From positions 10,893,122 through 10,957,121 of the forward strand of contig CM026566.1 in assembly GCA_015143295.1 (NCBI GenBank): DNA of 64,000 nt, in the 5' to 3' direction. The stretch is from Tetracentron sinense. Its lineage: Eukaryota > Streptophyta > Magnoliopsida > Trochodendrales > Trochodendraceae. The notes beneath the pieces are model-generated. The model did not search any database. It saw only the letters and a list, made by a program, of their open reading frames with translations, and had not been told where the DNA came from. Of this stretch, positions 44,967 through 56,558 are shown in pieces. Each line of letters starts with the position of its first letter. The stretch's first letter is position 1. The position numbers and the translations under genes are program-made.

Positions 44967-46635
44967 TTACCCCGAGCTCTTCTCACTGAATAAAATTGAT
45001 TTGATTGTTATGTGAGGGTATTGGCACCTGATTGATTCTGGTGTTGTTGGGGCCAGCTCAACCCTTCCGTCATCCAAGAGATCTTGGATGACACACTTCA
45101 GGTCTATGTAGTAGTTTGTAGCATGCCCCGGGCCACTATGGAAGGTGTAGTGATGATCGGCATGGTAGTTCTTGTTCTGTTTGTTTAGAGGTAAAAGAGG
45201 TGTGGGGCCTCTCAACTCAAGAAGGCCCTGCTTGGTCAGGAATTCCAACAACTGACTAAGTGTGTATAAAAGAGGGTTAAAGTTTCTGGGAGAACAGTTT
45301 TGCCGCTGGGCTGGTCGGACTAGCTGGGTATTTCTGATAACGGTTTGTTGCTGAGTTGCTGGAACTGGTAGTCTGATGGGTGCTGTGGAAGCAACCATGT
45401 GTACATCTTCTTTCTTCTGTGGTCCCTGGGACCGATGTTCCTGCTGGATGAGGTTATTGCCTTGGGGGGATCAAGTTTTAGACCGGAATGAATAGCCCCG
45501 CTCTTGATGGCAATCTCGATACGGGCACCCATCCTAACGATGGTACCAAAGTCCACTACTAGTAAGGTCACCATAAGTGTTGAGTAAAGTAGCTTTAGAG
45601 TGCCCATGAACAGGCCTACCAGCTCATCCTTAGGGATAGGAGTCCGGATCTTTGCTGCCGTTTCCCTTCAGCGAGCGACGTACTCTAGAAATGATTCATT
45701 GTTTTGCTAGCTTAACTGCTCCAGTTGACTCCTCTGAGGGCAGAGCTCCTGGTTAAAGGAGTATTGCTCCACGAAACTGTCCATGGTATCCTGCCAAGTC
45801 TTGACCTTCTACTTGTCTACAGACATCTACCATGTTAGGACTGCCCCTTCTGACTCTTCTAAAAGTACTAGATGAGTAGGGGTTGATTTCTGTTGTGTTG
45901 GAGCATGTCTCCTAAGTACAACTGTAGATGTTGCTTTGGAGAGCCCGAGCCATCATATTTATCAAAGTTCAGGACCTTCAAACCTCCGGGAATGAAATCC
46001 CGTGATGAGAAAGTTAAGTCTTCCAGTGATAGACTGGTATTGGTGGGACCACCCTTCATTCTTCTCATTTCTTCTTTCATCTGCTTGATCTCGTCCTGTA
46101 AGGAAGGAGTAGGATCTGAGGATGATGGTCGGTCCTAGTTGACATGTGAGGCCTTGGATTGCTCTTCATATTGGCCATACTCCTCTCCTCTGCCTATTGC
46201 GGGTATAGGGTCAGGTATGATGAAGGGGGGAGGACGAGGCTCTGGTATAGGTTGCTCGGCTAGTTCTCCGGTTGGGATCCGGGTAGAGGGTTCTTCGGTT
46301 CGGACACCAATTAGAATCTTAAGGGATTCCAAAACATTATCAAGTTTTGATTGTATGGATGCTATGTCCCTGTCATGTGATTGTAGGATCTCAGTGGTTC
46401 GCTGGTGCTGATCTGCAGGTTCCACCAATGAGTCTGCGCTACTTTCTAATTGTGCTGTGTAAAAGCTGCTCTCTGATTGGGTAGTACAAGGTACTATCTC
46501 TGTGATTGGTACCTCTATTAAGGCTACGTCCGCGGTTGCTGCTTCTACGAGAATCGCAGTCAGAGAACGAGTCACAGGTCGGTTCATGCAACTGAAAAGA
46601 ATGCAACGGCTAATCATAATTATGCATGATGACAT
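44967..46635 (-). pseudogene. gag: Tat/Ogre-like gag
   Basis: An N-terminal part with an SLTAILVEAATADVALIE start (46135-46635), then the gag domain motif FDKYDGSGSPKQHLQLYLGDM near 45890-45970, and a C-terminal part ending HSGPGHATNYYIDLKCVIQDLL (45040-45160). The latter resembles the CxxH...GHxTxxC knuckle of Ogre gag, with its cysteines lost. Several frame changes and stops. Confidence 0.78.
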
Positions 46636-46699
46636 GAAGCAGATGCTAGAAAAAATGATTTTTTATGGATGCATGAAGAGTGCAGTGAGTACAGGATAG

Positions 46700-48461
46700 T
46701 GCGACTCAAAAAGAGAAAAAAAACTCAATCCTAGGCAGGCCCATCAGGGATCGCGAAGTCAAGTGGCTGATGCACACCATTAAGATCCATGATCTGTTGT
46801 TGGAGGCATGTGATTTCAACCTCCATGTTTGCAAGGGTCTCAGTAGCGTTAAACATGCAATACCCAAACTATTGGATACGGGAGGTCATCTCTGCCTTTG
46901 CACTATCAAGCTACTTTTGGTGGAAGTGCAACTAGGCCTCGATGACGGTTGTTTTTCTTGTATCGCCCCTGCGTCTCCTGTTGAGAGACTGGATTGTCTG
47001 CTCAAGCTGTTCAACCTGCTTTTGTACGGCTTGGAGTTCACGGCCTTGCTCCGCTTCCTACTGCCTGAACGTACGCTGGGCTTTCCGTAGCCTTTTCCCT
47101 TTCTGCTGGATCTAGAACTGTCTCTCTAGGAAGAAGTCTGTCCAGGGAACCATCATTTCAGCTAGAGGTATGGTTTCGCATGATGGAGCTGCGACTGGTG
47201 TGGTTAGATCCCTAGGTGTGGGCATGCCGAGTAAAGTGTAAGGATTATCCACCCACTATCGGTATACTGAGTTGGTAAGTGGTCCTGATGTAATAATGAA
47301 ATTCGGCCACTGGTCTCGTCTAGAGCTACGCCAAGCTGACTAGAAGTGTTGGGTGAGATTATCGGAGTGCACTATAAAAGTAATCCAATCATTTTCCTAT
47401 AGGTCTATCACTGGGATGCACTGAGGGAGTCCAAAATGTCGGAGGACTCAGAGTGGTGTATAAACTGCGGAGCCTGTTAGACCTGCAAGAATCATGCATC
47501 ATCTGCCGGTGATGACAACGCGGGGTTGCCTATTCAGTACAAGCCACTTGCACTACCATGTGATTTCTTCCTCTGATAGGGTTTGGAGAAGCGAGTAGAG
47601 CTTTTTGACGTCTGTAGTTGTTATCAAAACTTGATTCCGAGAAATCTTCCGAGGTAGACTGTAGGCTTCACGGATACCTTCTGGTACCGATATGATTGTA
47701 GGCAAGTGACTTACCAATCAAAGGTGTAGGAGAGGTGTACTAGCATAGAAGATGCCCTTTCTGCTGTCTGTCAATTGGTTAAAAGCCCTAAGAAGCTTTG
47801 CTAGGATGACTGGTACAACTGAGCAGGAGTTGTGCATGTCCTTGATGATCCCGACCAGAACTAATTCGACAAGTGAACGACACCTTAAGAAAACCAGTTG
47901 AGACATGGCTATCAGTGCAAGGGCGTTGAGATCGGGAAGTTCCGCTACAATGGGGTCAGGATTCCACTTGCACTTGTACTTCTTTTCAAGAAAAGACACG
48001 GGTATCCGATCAAAAGAGCTGCTAGGGCCGAGCTGTAAGCAGGCAGGCTTGATATGCAAGAACCTGGATAGGTTTGCCTGGTATGTAATCTTGTAGCGCG
48101 ATACTATGGCTTCACCGTCCATGTTTAACCCTAGAATGCGCTGAATCTTCTCTAGTGTTGGGTAAAGTTCGTTCTTACCAAAACGGAATACCATGTGAGA
48201 TAGGCTCCAACATTGGATAACATCATTCACGAGGCGCGAGTCCAGGTTAACCACAAATAGGTCTAGGATAGTCCCTGTTTTGTAGTATTGAGCCCAAGCG
48301 AGACGCTGACTTAAGGTAAAGGCCCCAATTGCTTTCTAATGGTTATCATCACATGCCCCTGAGAAGTTAGATGCATGGGCCGTGATGGTCGACCCATTGA
48401 CTGGATTATCCCTGAAAGACCTATCATCTACCTGGACAATATACAGACTTTGTGAGTGCAT
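46700..48461 (-). pseudogene. Tat/Ogre-like extra ORF1 (upstream of gag)
   Basis: ATG at 48461 (MHSQSLYIVQVDDRSFRDNP). The main open part is 47718-48254, with VVNLDSRLVNDVIQCWS and the hallmark ELYPTLEKIQRILGL, as in Ogre ORF1 proteins (DUF7745-like). The C-terminal region near 46960-47110 is a Gln/Glu/Arg-rich likely coiled coil (EQLEQTIQSLNRRRR). At least one in-frame stop lies near 48340. The function of this ORF is unknown. Confidence 0.72.
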
Positions 48462-49309
48462 TGTGTATACAGATGGGAATGCAAGATAATGTAATATTTT
48501 TTTGATTTTTGAGTTTTGATTTGATTAGGTGTGATGAGGCACATGTGATCTGATAGGGCAGACCGATGGAGGTCCAACGTGCTTTAGCCCAGGTTGTTGG
48601 GAACCGAGGGACCTATCAGATCAAGGTTAGGGACAGGCCCAGTGAAGGCCTGTCTGCTTGGGATTTGAACCTCATATGCTATGTCAGGAAGCAGAGTTGG
48701 ATGTAGTTTATTACAAGCATAGGTTTGGCTCATTACATGCCCCTGGGTGGATGATTATCTAGGTAGAATGTGCCCGGGTAGTCAACCATGACTGGGGACA
48801 GGTATAGGGTGCAAGCAGGTTAGGGTTTATAGTAGCCCTCCCTAGGTGGGCTGCTTGTAGACTATACCCTATCCTAAACTATATGTATGAATGCTGCTTT
48901 GATGTAAGTGTATTCCTAACAGGATGAGGGGATCACTTAACACTGTAAATGCGACTCCTCGATATAGAACATACCTAAAAAGGTATGATTGGTGAAAGCG
49001 GGAGTATTTGGAATCCTTCCCTGAGCGTAATCACCCAATAGGAGTAACTCCATTGACCTCCAAGACGTTTAAGCCACTGACACTGAGGATGATCATCCAG
49101 CAGCCGTTAACGTAATAAGTTTGTCTACTGGGTTGAATAAGATAATTACACTACTATGACATGTATGGATGCACAGTACACAATTAACCAAGAGATGTAA
49201 AATGATTAATATTAAGTTAAACGTTTAGGCATTTTAATCAAGATTAAGGTTTAGTTGGCTTAAACCTGGGTTCCCAGTCGAACCCTGGATTAAAACAGAG
49301 TTAAGCACT
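48462..49309 (-). other. Tat/Ogre-like leader
   Basis: Between ORF1 and the PBS, no coding sequence. Contains a G/C-rich segment (48545-48680) with GGGACAGGCCCAGTGAAGGCCTGTC, a possible stem, and otherwise mixed sequence. Confidence 0.6.
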
Positions 49310-49327
49310 TTCCTAGTAGGGTCGCCA
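49310..49327 (-). other. Primer binding site, tRNA-Arg type (Tat/Ogre)
   Basis: The minus strand reads TGGCGACCCTACTAGGA, similar to TGGCGACTCTGCTGGGGA of Ogre elements, with a few changes. It lies six bases from an LTR-like edge at 49334. Confidence 0.68.
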
Positions 49328-49333
49328 GAGCTA

Positions 49334-49431
49334 TGAGTGCGAATTTTTGTGACACTCACAAGGGGTGTAGCACCCCAGATATTTTTGGCATGTATTAAAA
49401 CCTTAAAATCATTTTATTGAGTTATAAGTTG
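49334..49431. repeat. Short LTR remnants
   Basis: TGAGTGCGAATTTTTGTGA at 49334 may be the last bases of the Tat/Ogre 5' LTR. GTGTAGCACCCCAGATATTT at 49367 resembles the start of a Tekay-type LTR in plus orientation. Both are too short to be sure. Confidence 0.35.
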
Positions 49432-49940
49432 GATTCATGCATATGACACTAGTATTATCACATTTGATTGGAATTTGATTATAGAATAGTTTAAAGTCTT
49501 TCAGTTGTTTTTTCATATATAGGATTTGAGCACAACAACTCCTAGCTGCTAAATATTTAGCCTCAACTGTAGACAGAGCTACGAAGTTTTGTTTCGTACT
49601 AAACCATTAAACTTCTGAGTGTCCTAAAAAATGACAAGTGTCACTTATACTCTTCTGATCAACTTTATACCCGATAAAGTCTGCTTAGGACATGATTGGA
49701 GTCTAGCAGATATACAGACACTGAACATTATACATTAAGATACCTATCATACCTCTATATTTCTTTTCTTCAACATTTTTGTCTTTATCATCCTTATCAA
49801 GCTTTGTTGAGGGACTCATGGGAGTATTAATCTCCATGGAATTTTCCATCCCAAATTTCTTGAGTAGTTCTCTTGTGTATTTAGCTTGATTAATGAAAGT
49901 TCCTTCTTTGGTTTGTTTGATTTGAAGTCCAAGGAAAGTT
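49432..49940 (-). pseudogene. pol: Copia RNase H fragment, minus strand
   Basis: Homologous to 36050-36600. It shows STVEAKYLAARSCCAQILYMK (near 49510-49570) and CHFLGH (near 49620), then an internal deletion near 49690 that joins RNase H to the region before it. Several stops. Confidence 0.78.
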
Positions 49941-51091
49941 CCTTCTTATGTATTTAGTCTTTGGAAGTTTAGTAAAGCAAGACTTGGCTATTATTCTTCA
50001 TTAAAATAAAAGGATTACCAAAACTTCTTTACTAAACCAAATAGTAACTTAACTCCACCTTCTATTGCTTTCTATAATGGAAATAAGGTAGTTAAGAAAA
50101 TTTGGGTTCCAAACTTCCAAAGACTAACTATAAAGGACCAAAGATGGTTTGGGTTCCAAAGGAACTTTTTATCCCAAGACCAACCATAAATCAATTTGGG
50201 TACCAATCAAGACGGTTTGGATACCGGGGGGAATATATCTTGGAGTTACTTGAATTTATCTTGTAGGTATGCTTGAAAAGTAGCTCCTCCAAGACAACAT
50301 AGTTTTTGGATAGCGGTCGTTCAAGGTACATGAGCAACAACAAGAAGTTATTCCTATCTATCATTCCAAAAGATGGAGGACATGTGACCTTTGAAGACAA
50401 CGGCAAAGAGAAGATCATTGACATAGGTAAAGTCGGTAAGGAAAATACTACTTTTATTGAAAATGTATTATATGTTGATGGTTTAAAGCATAATCTTATT
50501 AGTATAAGTCAACTATGCGATAAATGACTTAATGTTTCCTTTAGATCAAATATGTGCATGATAAAAGAAAAGAAAAATGTTAATACCATGTTTATTGCAT
50601 ATAGAAATGAAAATGTCTATACTATTGATTTTGATGAATTGTCTTCCCAAAACATAATTTTTTTTTCCGCTCTAAATGAGACTAGTTGGTTATGACATAG
50701 AAGATTAGGTCATTCTAATATGGATTTGTTGTTGAAACTATCTAGAAATGAACTTGTTATAGGATTGCCTAAAACTAAGTTCACTAAAGATAAAGTGTGT
50801 GATGCATGCTAATTGGAAAAACAAATCAAAACATCTTTTAAAAAGAAAAAAGAAAAAAGAAATTTCCACTTCTACACCATTGGAATTAATGCATATGGAT
50901 TTATTTGGTGCTAATGATGTTGCTAGCTTAGGAGGTAAAATATATGCTTTTGTGATTGTTGATGATTATTCTAGATATAATTGGGTATTATTTTTATCAC
51001 ATAAGTGTGAAACACATATTTTATTTGTAAAATTTTGTAAAAGACTGCAAAATGAAAAAAGTTATGCAATTAATAACATTAGAAGTGATAG
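49941..51091 (+). pseudogene. pol: Copia gag end, protease and integrase fragment, plus strand
   Basis: Repeated IWVPKxx-like spacer (near 50100-50210), then the protease site FLDSGRSRYM (DSG at 50309-50317; the usual Cys and His after it are Arg and Tyr). Next comes [20 protein letters not shown] (50460-50525), a GAG-pre-integrase region (50690-50820) and the integrase start LELMHMDLFG (50880-50910). It is cut at 51091 by a Tekay-type LTR. Confidence 0.8.
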
Positions 51092-51354
51092 TGTAGAGCC
51101 CCAAACCTTTTCATGCTTAATACATGACACTTTCGTTGTCATTTTCCATTTTTAAGAGGTATAATTAATAAATAAGGAAGAAATTGGAAATTTTGACACG
51201 TCAGAAATGTTCCTCTTCGAAGTACGAACACAACGCAAGTTGAATCGTCAAAATCGGATGAACGAGTCAAAAGATATGGCCAAACCAGTCTGAACCTGTA
51301 GGAAAACGTAGCTTGGTTATGCACTGAGGACGTAGCTCGGAAGGCACTAAGGAC

Positions 51355-51740
51355 GTGCTCTGACGTCGTACTCTGATAACGTAGCACAGACAACGTACTC
51401 TGATAACGTATACTGTGTGCATCCGTTGTACAGCTCACAACGGGCACGTTGTACAACTCACCACGGGCACGTTGTACAACTCACCACGGGCACGATTGTA
51501 CAACTCACCACGGGCACGTTGCAAAACTCACCACGGGCACGCTGTACATAAGACAACGGACAATGAGTTGGCACTATTCACAACACCACGAGTTGGCACT
51601 ATTCACAGCACCACGAGTTGGCACTATTCACAACACCACGAGTTGGCACTATTCATAGCACCACGAGTTGGCACTGTTCACCGCACAACGAGTGGGCACT
51701 ATTCACGACACAATGTGTTCAGCACTATTCACGGTCCTCG
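51355..51740 (+). repeat. Three successive minisatellites in LTR slot
   Basis: About 3 copies of a CGTACTCTGATAACGTA unit, about 5 copies of a 23-24 bp GTACAACTCACCACGGGCAC unit, then about 7 copies of the 24-27 bp GTTGGCACTATTCAC unit, the reverse complement of the array at 6256-6890. Confidence 0.88.
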
Positions 51741-52654
51741 TGTCATTGCAGAAATCCCAGTAAGGGTATTACGGTCTTTTGGTCAATTCACTCTTACCTT
51801 AAGAGTTTAACCCGAGCCTTTAGGGCATCATTCGACACTTAGAGAGTTTGAGAGAATAGAAGAAAGAGGAGAAGGCGATTCCAACCTAGGGTTTCCAGTT
51901 TGGAGAGAAATCAAAGGGTTTTTGAAACCCTAGATCAACCTCAAGCCCGTTTTCTTCAAGATTTCGGTTCAGGCATTGTGAAGCTCGCGATCCAAGCTAG
52001 GGCAGCAACTCACAGTCATTTGGAAAGAGGGTTTCTCCCTCATTTCTTCAAGGTCGGTACTTCTTGCTACCCTCCTAGTTATAGATCCTCTTTTCCCCTC
52101 ATTTCTCTTTATTTTCTTTCACTTACACATGTGCTATGAGATGGATGAATGGTAAATGGTGAATGGTGAATGGAGATGTAAGGGGCGATTGGATGCCAGT
52201 GGTTGTGTGGTGATGAATAAAACGGGGAAGGGCATTGTTCCAATAATAAACATACATGTATGATTGAGTAAAACCATCTAGAAAAGCATGTTGTAGGGTA
52301 AATCCATAATGAACACACCATGTTTGATGAAATGCCAAGGTGAATACAGTGAGCTGTAAATTAGGAAATACATGCCTAATAAATTCTGAATATTGCTAGG
52401 GCCTATGATAGTGTGTTTCCTGTTTTCCCTAAATGCTATGAATATTGAATTGCTTAATCTTTGACGCTATATGTGTTGTGAAATTACCCAATGGTCATGT
52501 TTAAATTTAAATGCAAGTATGCACACGGTTCCCACGAGCACGGCATGCATGGCATGATTTATCGAGGTTTACAAGAACATGGTTAGAGGTGGGACATATC
52601 CTACGATATGTTTTACCTCGCTTTTCACAAGAAGACAAGAACCAACATTCCACG

Positions 52655-52800
52655 AGGGGTCTCCCCTCACTCACAAGTACATATCATGAAGAAGGGTCTC
52701 CCTTCCCTCGCAAGTACATACATATCATAAAGAAGGGTCTCCCTTCCCTCGCAAGTGCATTGCATAAAGAAGGGTCTCCCTTCCCTCTCAAGGCATCTCA
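52655..52800 (+). repeat. Hairpin tandem repeats, element 2 LTR
   Basis: Same four-unit GAAGGGTCTCCCTTCCC array as 5196-5345, seen on the other strand. It is conserved in copy number and in the variant first unit (GAGGGGTCTCCCCTC). Confidence 0.85.
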
Positions 52801-53555
52801 CAAGTGCATCTCACAAGTTACATGATCACAAGCAAGCATGCATGACATGACACGGCATACAAGAATCAAGCAAGATAGACAAGACAAGCTTTCAAGTACG
52901 AAAAGATATTTCAAGTCAAGTCAAGTGCACGATGTTTTCAAGAGGATTTATCGGTTTTCTACGAATTACAAGCATGATTATAAACTGTTTTACTTCCTTG
53001 TATGATATGAATTGTTTCCGTTTGAAATATATAAATTGCTCCTAATTATGTATTTCCATTTTTATGCTATAATTGTTGGTTAGTATTTAGTACCCGCTGA
53101 GTATTCCATGCTCAGCCGTACTTCTTATGTCGGTAGGTTCTGAGGGAGCTGCTGCTCCATTTGATGTTTGTGCTCCTGGTCCATGGGTGGACGAGGAGTA
53201 CGTCGAGGAGCCTTTGGAGGAACCTCCCGTAGAGGGTTACCAATAGGTGGTTGTAGATTCTGAGTGGATTAGCTGTGGGTGAAATGAGAGTTAGATTTAT
53301 GTATTTTGGCGGGCATGTCCGCACTTTCTTATGGATTGCTTTTTGTATAAAACTTGAATTTAAGTATGTATATACATAGAGGGTTGTTAGTCTTCCGCTG
53401 TGCCATGATAGAGTATGTTTCCGTTGATAATGTCCTTTATTGTATATGCTCTGTGGGTTTTTGCAGGATGGTTTGTCAAGCAAGTCATGTAAGCCATGAT
53501 TAGTCATCCAAAGTTCACTCTAACTCCTAGGGTGGGTTTTGGGTCACGACAGAAG

Positions 53556-53567
53556 TGGTATCAGAGC
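53556..53567 (+). other. Primer binding site, initiator tRNA-Met (element 2)
   Basis: TGGTATCAGAGC, a perfect match, four bases (GAAG) after the LTR end. Element 1 has one mismatch here. Confidence 0.94.
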
Positions 53568-53912
53568 TTAGGCTTTAGGTCTCTAGGGTCACTTAGAATC
53601 TTATACCACGGCTTGACAAGAGCATATGTTAGGAAATAAGTTAGGAAGAAAGTAAGTCGGAAGAGAGTCTTGATCCAAGTGTAAGACTAAACTTTAGTCT
53701 TAGTCTAAAATGGTTGCTTTAACCAAGTACGGGCCCTAGGTACGCTAGAACACTAAAGTATAAGTATAATGTGATGAATACTCTGATGACTTGATGTGAT
53801 GTATATTAGTATTATGCAACTAATACAAATTGAATTATTGTGAAACGACATTGAAATAAACTGTGGTTTCAAGTGAGACTCATGTGATGCTATTGTTCTC
53901 AGGACTTTAGTC
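53568..53912 (+). other. Tekay-type 5' leader (element 2)
   Basis: Aligns with 11990-12335 of element 1. No coding sequence. Confidence 0.75.
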
Positions 53913-55161
53913 ATGAGGCGGGGCACGCGGGGTCGTGGACCACACACCAGAGCTTCATCTTCTTCCAGAGATGAGGATGAGCAGCCGGACCTCTCTCAGG
54001 TCTTAGGCTCTATTGCTGAGACACTCGCCATACTGGCGGCTCGGCAAGCTATACCATCATCGGCTGCACCTACTCCACCGCCCGCAGCTCCAGTACATCG
54101 TATCGCTGGAGTTGAGGCATTCAGGAGATTGAGGCCTCCACCCTTCCATGGGAGTGTGGACCCTCTTGCTGCGGAGGCATGGATCCTCCAGATGGAGAAG
54201 ATTTTTGCGGTCCTCTCGCCTACAGAGGAGGAGAGAGTAGCATGGGCAGCTTTCATGCTAGAGAGTGAAGCCCACCATTGGTGGTTGTCCGCATTGAGGA
54301 TGCGAGGTCTGACCATGCAGGGTCTACCTTGGACTTGGGAGGAGTTCAAGGATACTTTTTACAAGAAGTATTTTCCGATTGGAGCACGGGAAAAGAAAGA
54401 GAGGGAATTCATCAACCTTGAGCAAGGTTCGATGTCTGTGGCCGCTTATGAGGCCAAGTTCTCGGAGCTATCACGCTTCGCGACTCACATGGTTGCCACC
54501 GAGGCAATGAAGGCAAGAAGGTTTGAGCAAGCGCTCAAGGATGTTATCATGGAGAAGGTTTCAGTTTTCAGACATGCTACCTACCCTGAGGTAGTAGACA
54601 AGGCCTTATTGGTCGAGGCCAATTCAGAGACAGTGTCCAAGAAGAGGGAGTTGGCGAGAGGCCAATCCAGTAGTTCAGCACCTCTAGAGAGGCGGGCCCG
54701 GACTGGTCCTTATCAGTATGCATGGCCAGCACCACCGATGAGGCCATCTTATGCGCCTCCAGCTTCCCGGCAGTATGTACCTCAGGCGCCGAGACCTCAG
54801 GCTCTTCCAGCCCCACGGCCTGTTGCACCTCAGACGATGAGGTATGCTCCACCTCCGGCCCCTCCGACTTATGCACACGAGGTCTGCACTTCATGCGGCC
54901 AAAGGCACCCGGCAGGAGATTGCCGAAGGGCATCGGGTGGATGTTTTCATTGTGGTCGCCAGGGCCATATGATCAGGGATTGCCCCAGTCGGCATTTACC
55001 AGGCCAGTCTCAGGGGATTAGTCCACCAACACGCCCAGCAGGATCATATCAGGCGTCATCTCAGACTACCCGGTCTACACCACAGTCTCGCCAGGCGAAC
55101 CAGGGGTGAGTTTTTGCCTTGACAGAGGGTGATGCACTCGCATCTGACGATGTAGTGCAAG
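53913..55161 (+). pseudogene. gag: Tekay-type gag (element 2)
   Basis: The ATG start gives MRRGTRGRGPHTRASSSSRD. The gag domain runs about residues 55-200, with FMLESEAHHWW and KYFPIGAREKKEREFINL. Two zinc knuckles are at residues 325-337 (CTSCGQRHPAGDC) and 344-357 (CFHCGRQGHMIRDC). A single TGA at 55107-55109 (CGA to TGA, a CpG transition) closes the frame 17 codons before the intron donor at 55162. Otherwise it is intact, without the stop seen in element 1. Confidence 0.9.
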
Positions 55162-55309
55162 GTACGCGGTTGTAGCTTATTTAATTATCCGTAAATTAAA
55201 CTGCTAAATATAAACTGATTGTGTACGTACTTGAAATGTTATATATGTATATATACCTACCTGTATACACTGTTGATGCATGGATTGACGTAACTAGTTA
55301 AAATTTCAG
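55162..55309 (+). other. Spliceosomal intron between gag and protease (element 2)
   Basis: The exon ends GTGCAAG, the intron begins GTACGC and ends TTAAAATTTCAG. It is 148 bp, two bases longer than in element 1. Its middle differs from element 1, but the ends and the TTGAC branch-like site are conserved. As in element 1, gag and pol frames agree only when it is removed. Confidence 0.8.
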
Positions 55310-56016
55310 CAACCCTACTAGTCAATGAGTGTTTGGCTCGAGTATTGATTGATACCGGGTCTACTCATTCGTTTGTCTCGCCGAGTTTTTCAGAAGGCTT
55401 TTCCGTAGAGCCAAGTCAGCTAGAACTGAAGTTAGCCATTTCGACTCCTCTCGGCAAAACAGTATTGGCAGATAAAGTGTACAGAAATAGTGTGGTCCAA
55501 GTTGGAAGCCACGAGTTGGCGGTTGGTCTCATTATCCTTGGATTCCAAGACTTTGATGTTATATTGGGAATGGATTGGTTAGCAGCACATCATGGGCATG
55601 TAGCTTGCTTTGAGAAAATGGTACTCTTCAAGCCAGTAGAAGGAAAGCCATTCCACTTTCGCGGGTTGAAAAGTAGATCTATTGCTCGTTTTGCGGCGTT
55701 GAGCTTAGCTAACCCCGAGGTAAAGGACTCATCGACTATTCCGGTTGTGAGTGAGTTCCTGGATGTATTTCCAGAGGAGTTGCCAGGATTGCCTCCAGAC
55801 AGGGAGATTGAGTTTATGATCGAGCTTGCACCAGGCACAGCTCCTGTTTTCAGGGCTCCATATAGGATGGCCCCGATTGAACTTAAGGAGTTGAAGAATC
55901 AGTTGGAAGAATTACAAAGCCTTGGCTTCATTCGACAAAGTGTCTCACCGTGGGGTGCCCCAGTGTTGTTTGTTAAGAAGAAAGATGGCTCGATGCGGAT
56001 GTGTGTCGATTACCGG
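55310..56016 (+). pseudogene. pol: Tekay-type protease and RT start (element 2, truncated)
   Basis: Protease [17 protein letters not shown] is at 55351-55401, followed by the linker and the RT N-part ([14 protein letters not shown]-like, then [21 protein letters not shown] ending at 56013-56015). No stop in this part. It ends where the SIRE LTR begins; the open frame read through to 56052 belongs to the LTR. Confidence 0.9.
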
Positions 56017-56324
56017 TGTAAATCCCTAAATAGGTGTTGGAAAATTCCGTGATCATTAGATAGGTCAGTTGAGTCGAGTCGTCGAGTCATGTTTAACTTG
56101 TCAGAAGAGAAGAGCTAAAGCTTAAGGAAGATTGAAGAAAGTGAAGGAAAAAGCTTCTACTCCGGATCTAGACAGGTAATGGACTTAGAGACCCTACCTA
56201 GGTTGGATTTGACTTAGATAACCCTAAGAATACCTAGGAGGATAATTTTAAGCCTACCAAAGATATTTGATCTTAGTTGAATCAAATAAAAATAAAATGA
56301 AAATGATTTTGGCAAAAATTCTGT

Positions 56325-56513
56325 CTCAACCGATCGCTCGGTATTGCGACCGATCGATCGGTGGCCTACCGAGCGATCGGTGGCTATCGACTGGACCAAA
56401 TATTTGTATGGGGAAATTTTCCAGAGAGGTGATTTAGAACCGAGCGATCGGTCATTAGAACCGATCGATCCGTTGTGAACCGAGCGATCGGTAGTGAGCA
56501 CCGATCGATCGGT
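56325..56513 (+). promoter_or_regulatory. GATCGGT palindrome cassette in SIRE 5' LTR
   Basis: Seven palindromes (ACCGATCGCTCGGT, ACCGATCGATCGGT, ACCGAGCGATCGGT types) in two groups around the spacer CTATCGACTGG...TTTGTATGG...TTTTCCAGAGAG. The last palindrome ends about 46 bp before the TATA box. Confidence 0.92.
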
Positions 56514-56558
56514 CCCCGTAAAAAGAGTTTTTCTTTTTCTGGATTCTTTTTTTAACCC

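Larger units (their letters stand above)
41194..49333 (-). mobile_element. Tat/Ogre-like Ty3/gypsy element, minus strand
   Basis: Reading leftward from the PBS at 49327: leader, an extra ORF1, gag, protease with a G-patch-like motif, RT and RNase H. This order, the tRNA-Arg-type PBS and the additional ORF before gag are marks of Tat/Ogre elements. Integrase and the 3' LTR are missing; the left end abuts LTR fragment c. Many stops and frameshifts are present. Confidence 0.8.
51092..53551 (+). repeat. Tekay-type 5' LTR (element 2)
   Basis: 2460 bp, TGTAGAGCCCC...GGGTCACGACA. The variable slot (51300-51745) holds three different repeats: CGTACTCTGATAACGTA (51355-51415), GTACAACTCACCACGGGCAC (51425-51545) and CACGAGTTGGCACTATTCAC (51565-51740). 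The GGGAAGGGAGACCC hairpin repeats are at 52655-52800. Confidence 0.92.
51092..56016 (+). mobile_element. Tekay-type chromovirus (element 2), cut inside RT by a SIRE insertion
   Basis: 5' LTR 51092-53551, PBS, leader, gag, intron, protease and the start of RT, all in the same order and closely related to element 1. It was inserted in the copia integrase fragment, where GATAG at 51087-51091 would be the left duplication. At 56017, within the VDYR motif of RT, a SIRE-type LTR begins. The remainder must lie beyond the right edge of the window. Confidence 0.9.

Noticed and set aside
49367-49431. Start of a further Tekay-type LTR
   Set aside because: Only about 20 bases match convincingly; listed as a weak remnant, not as an element.
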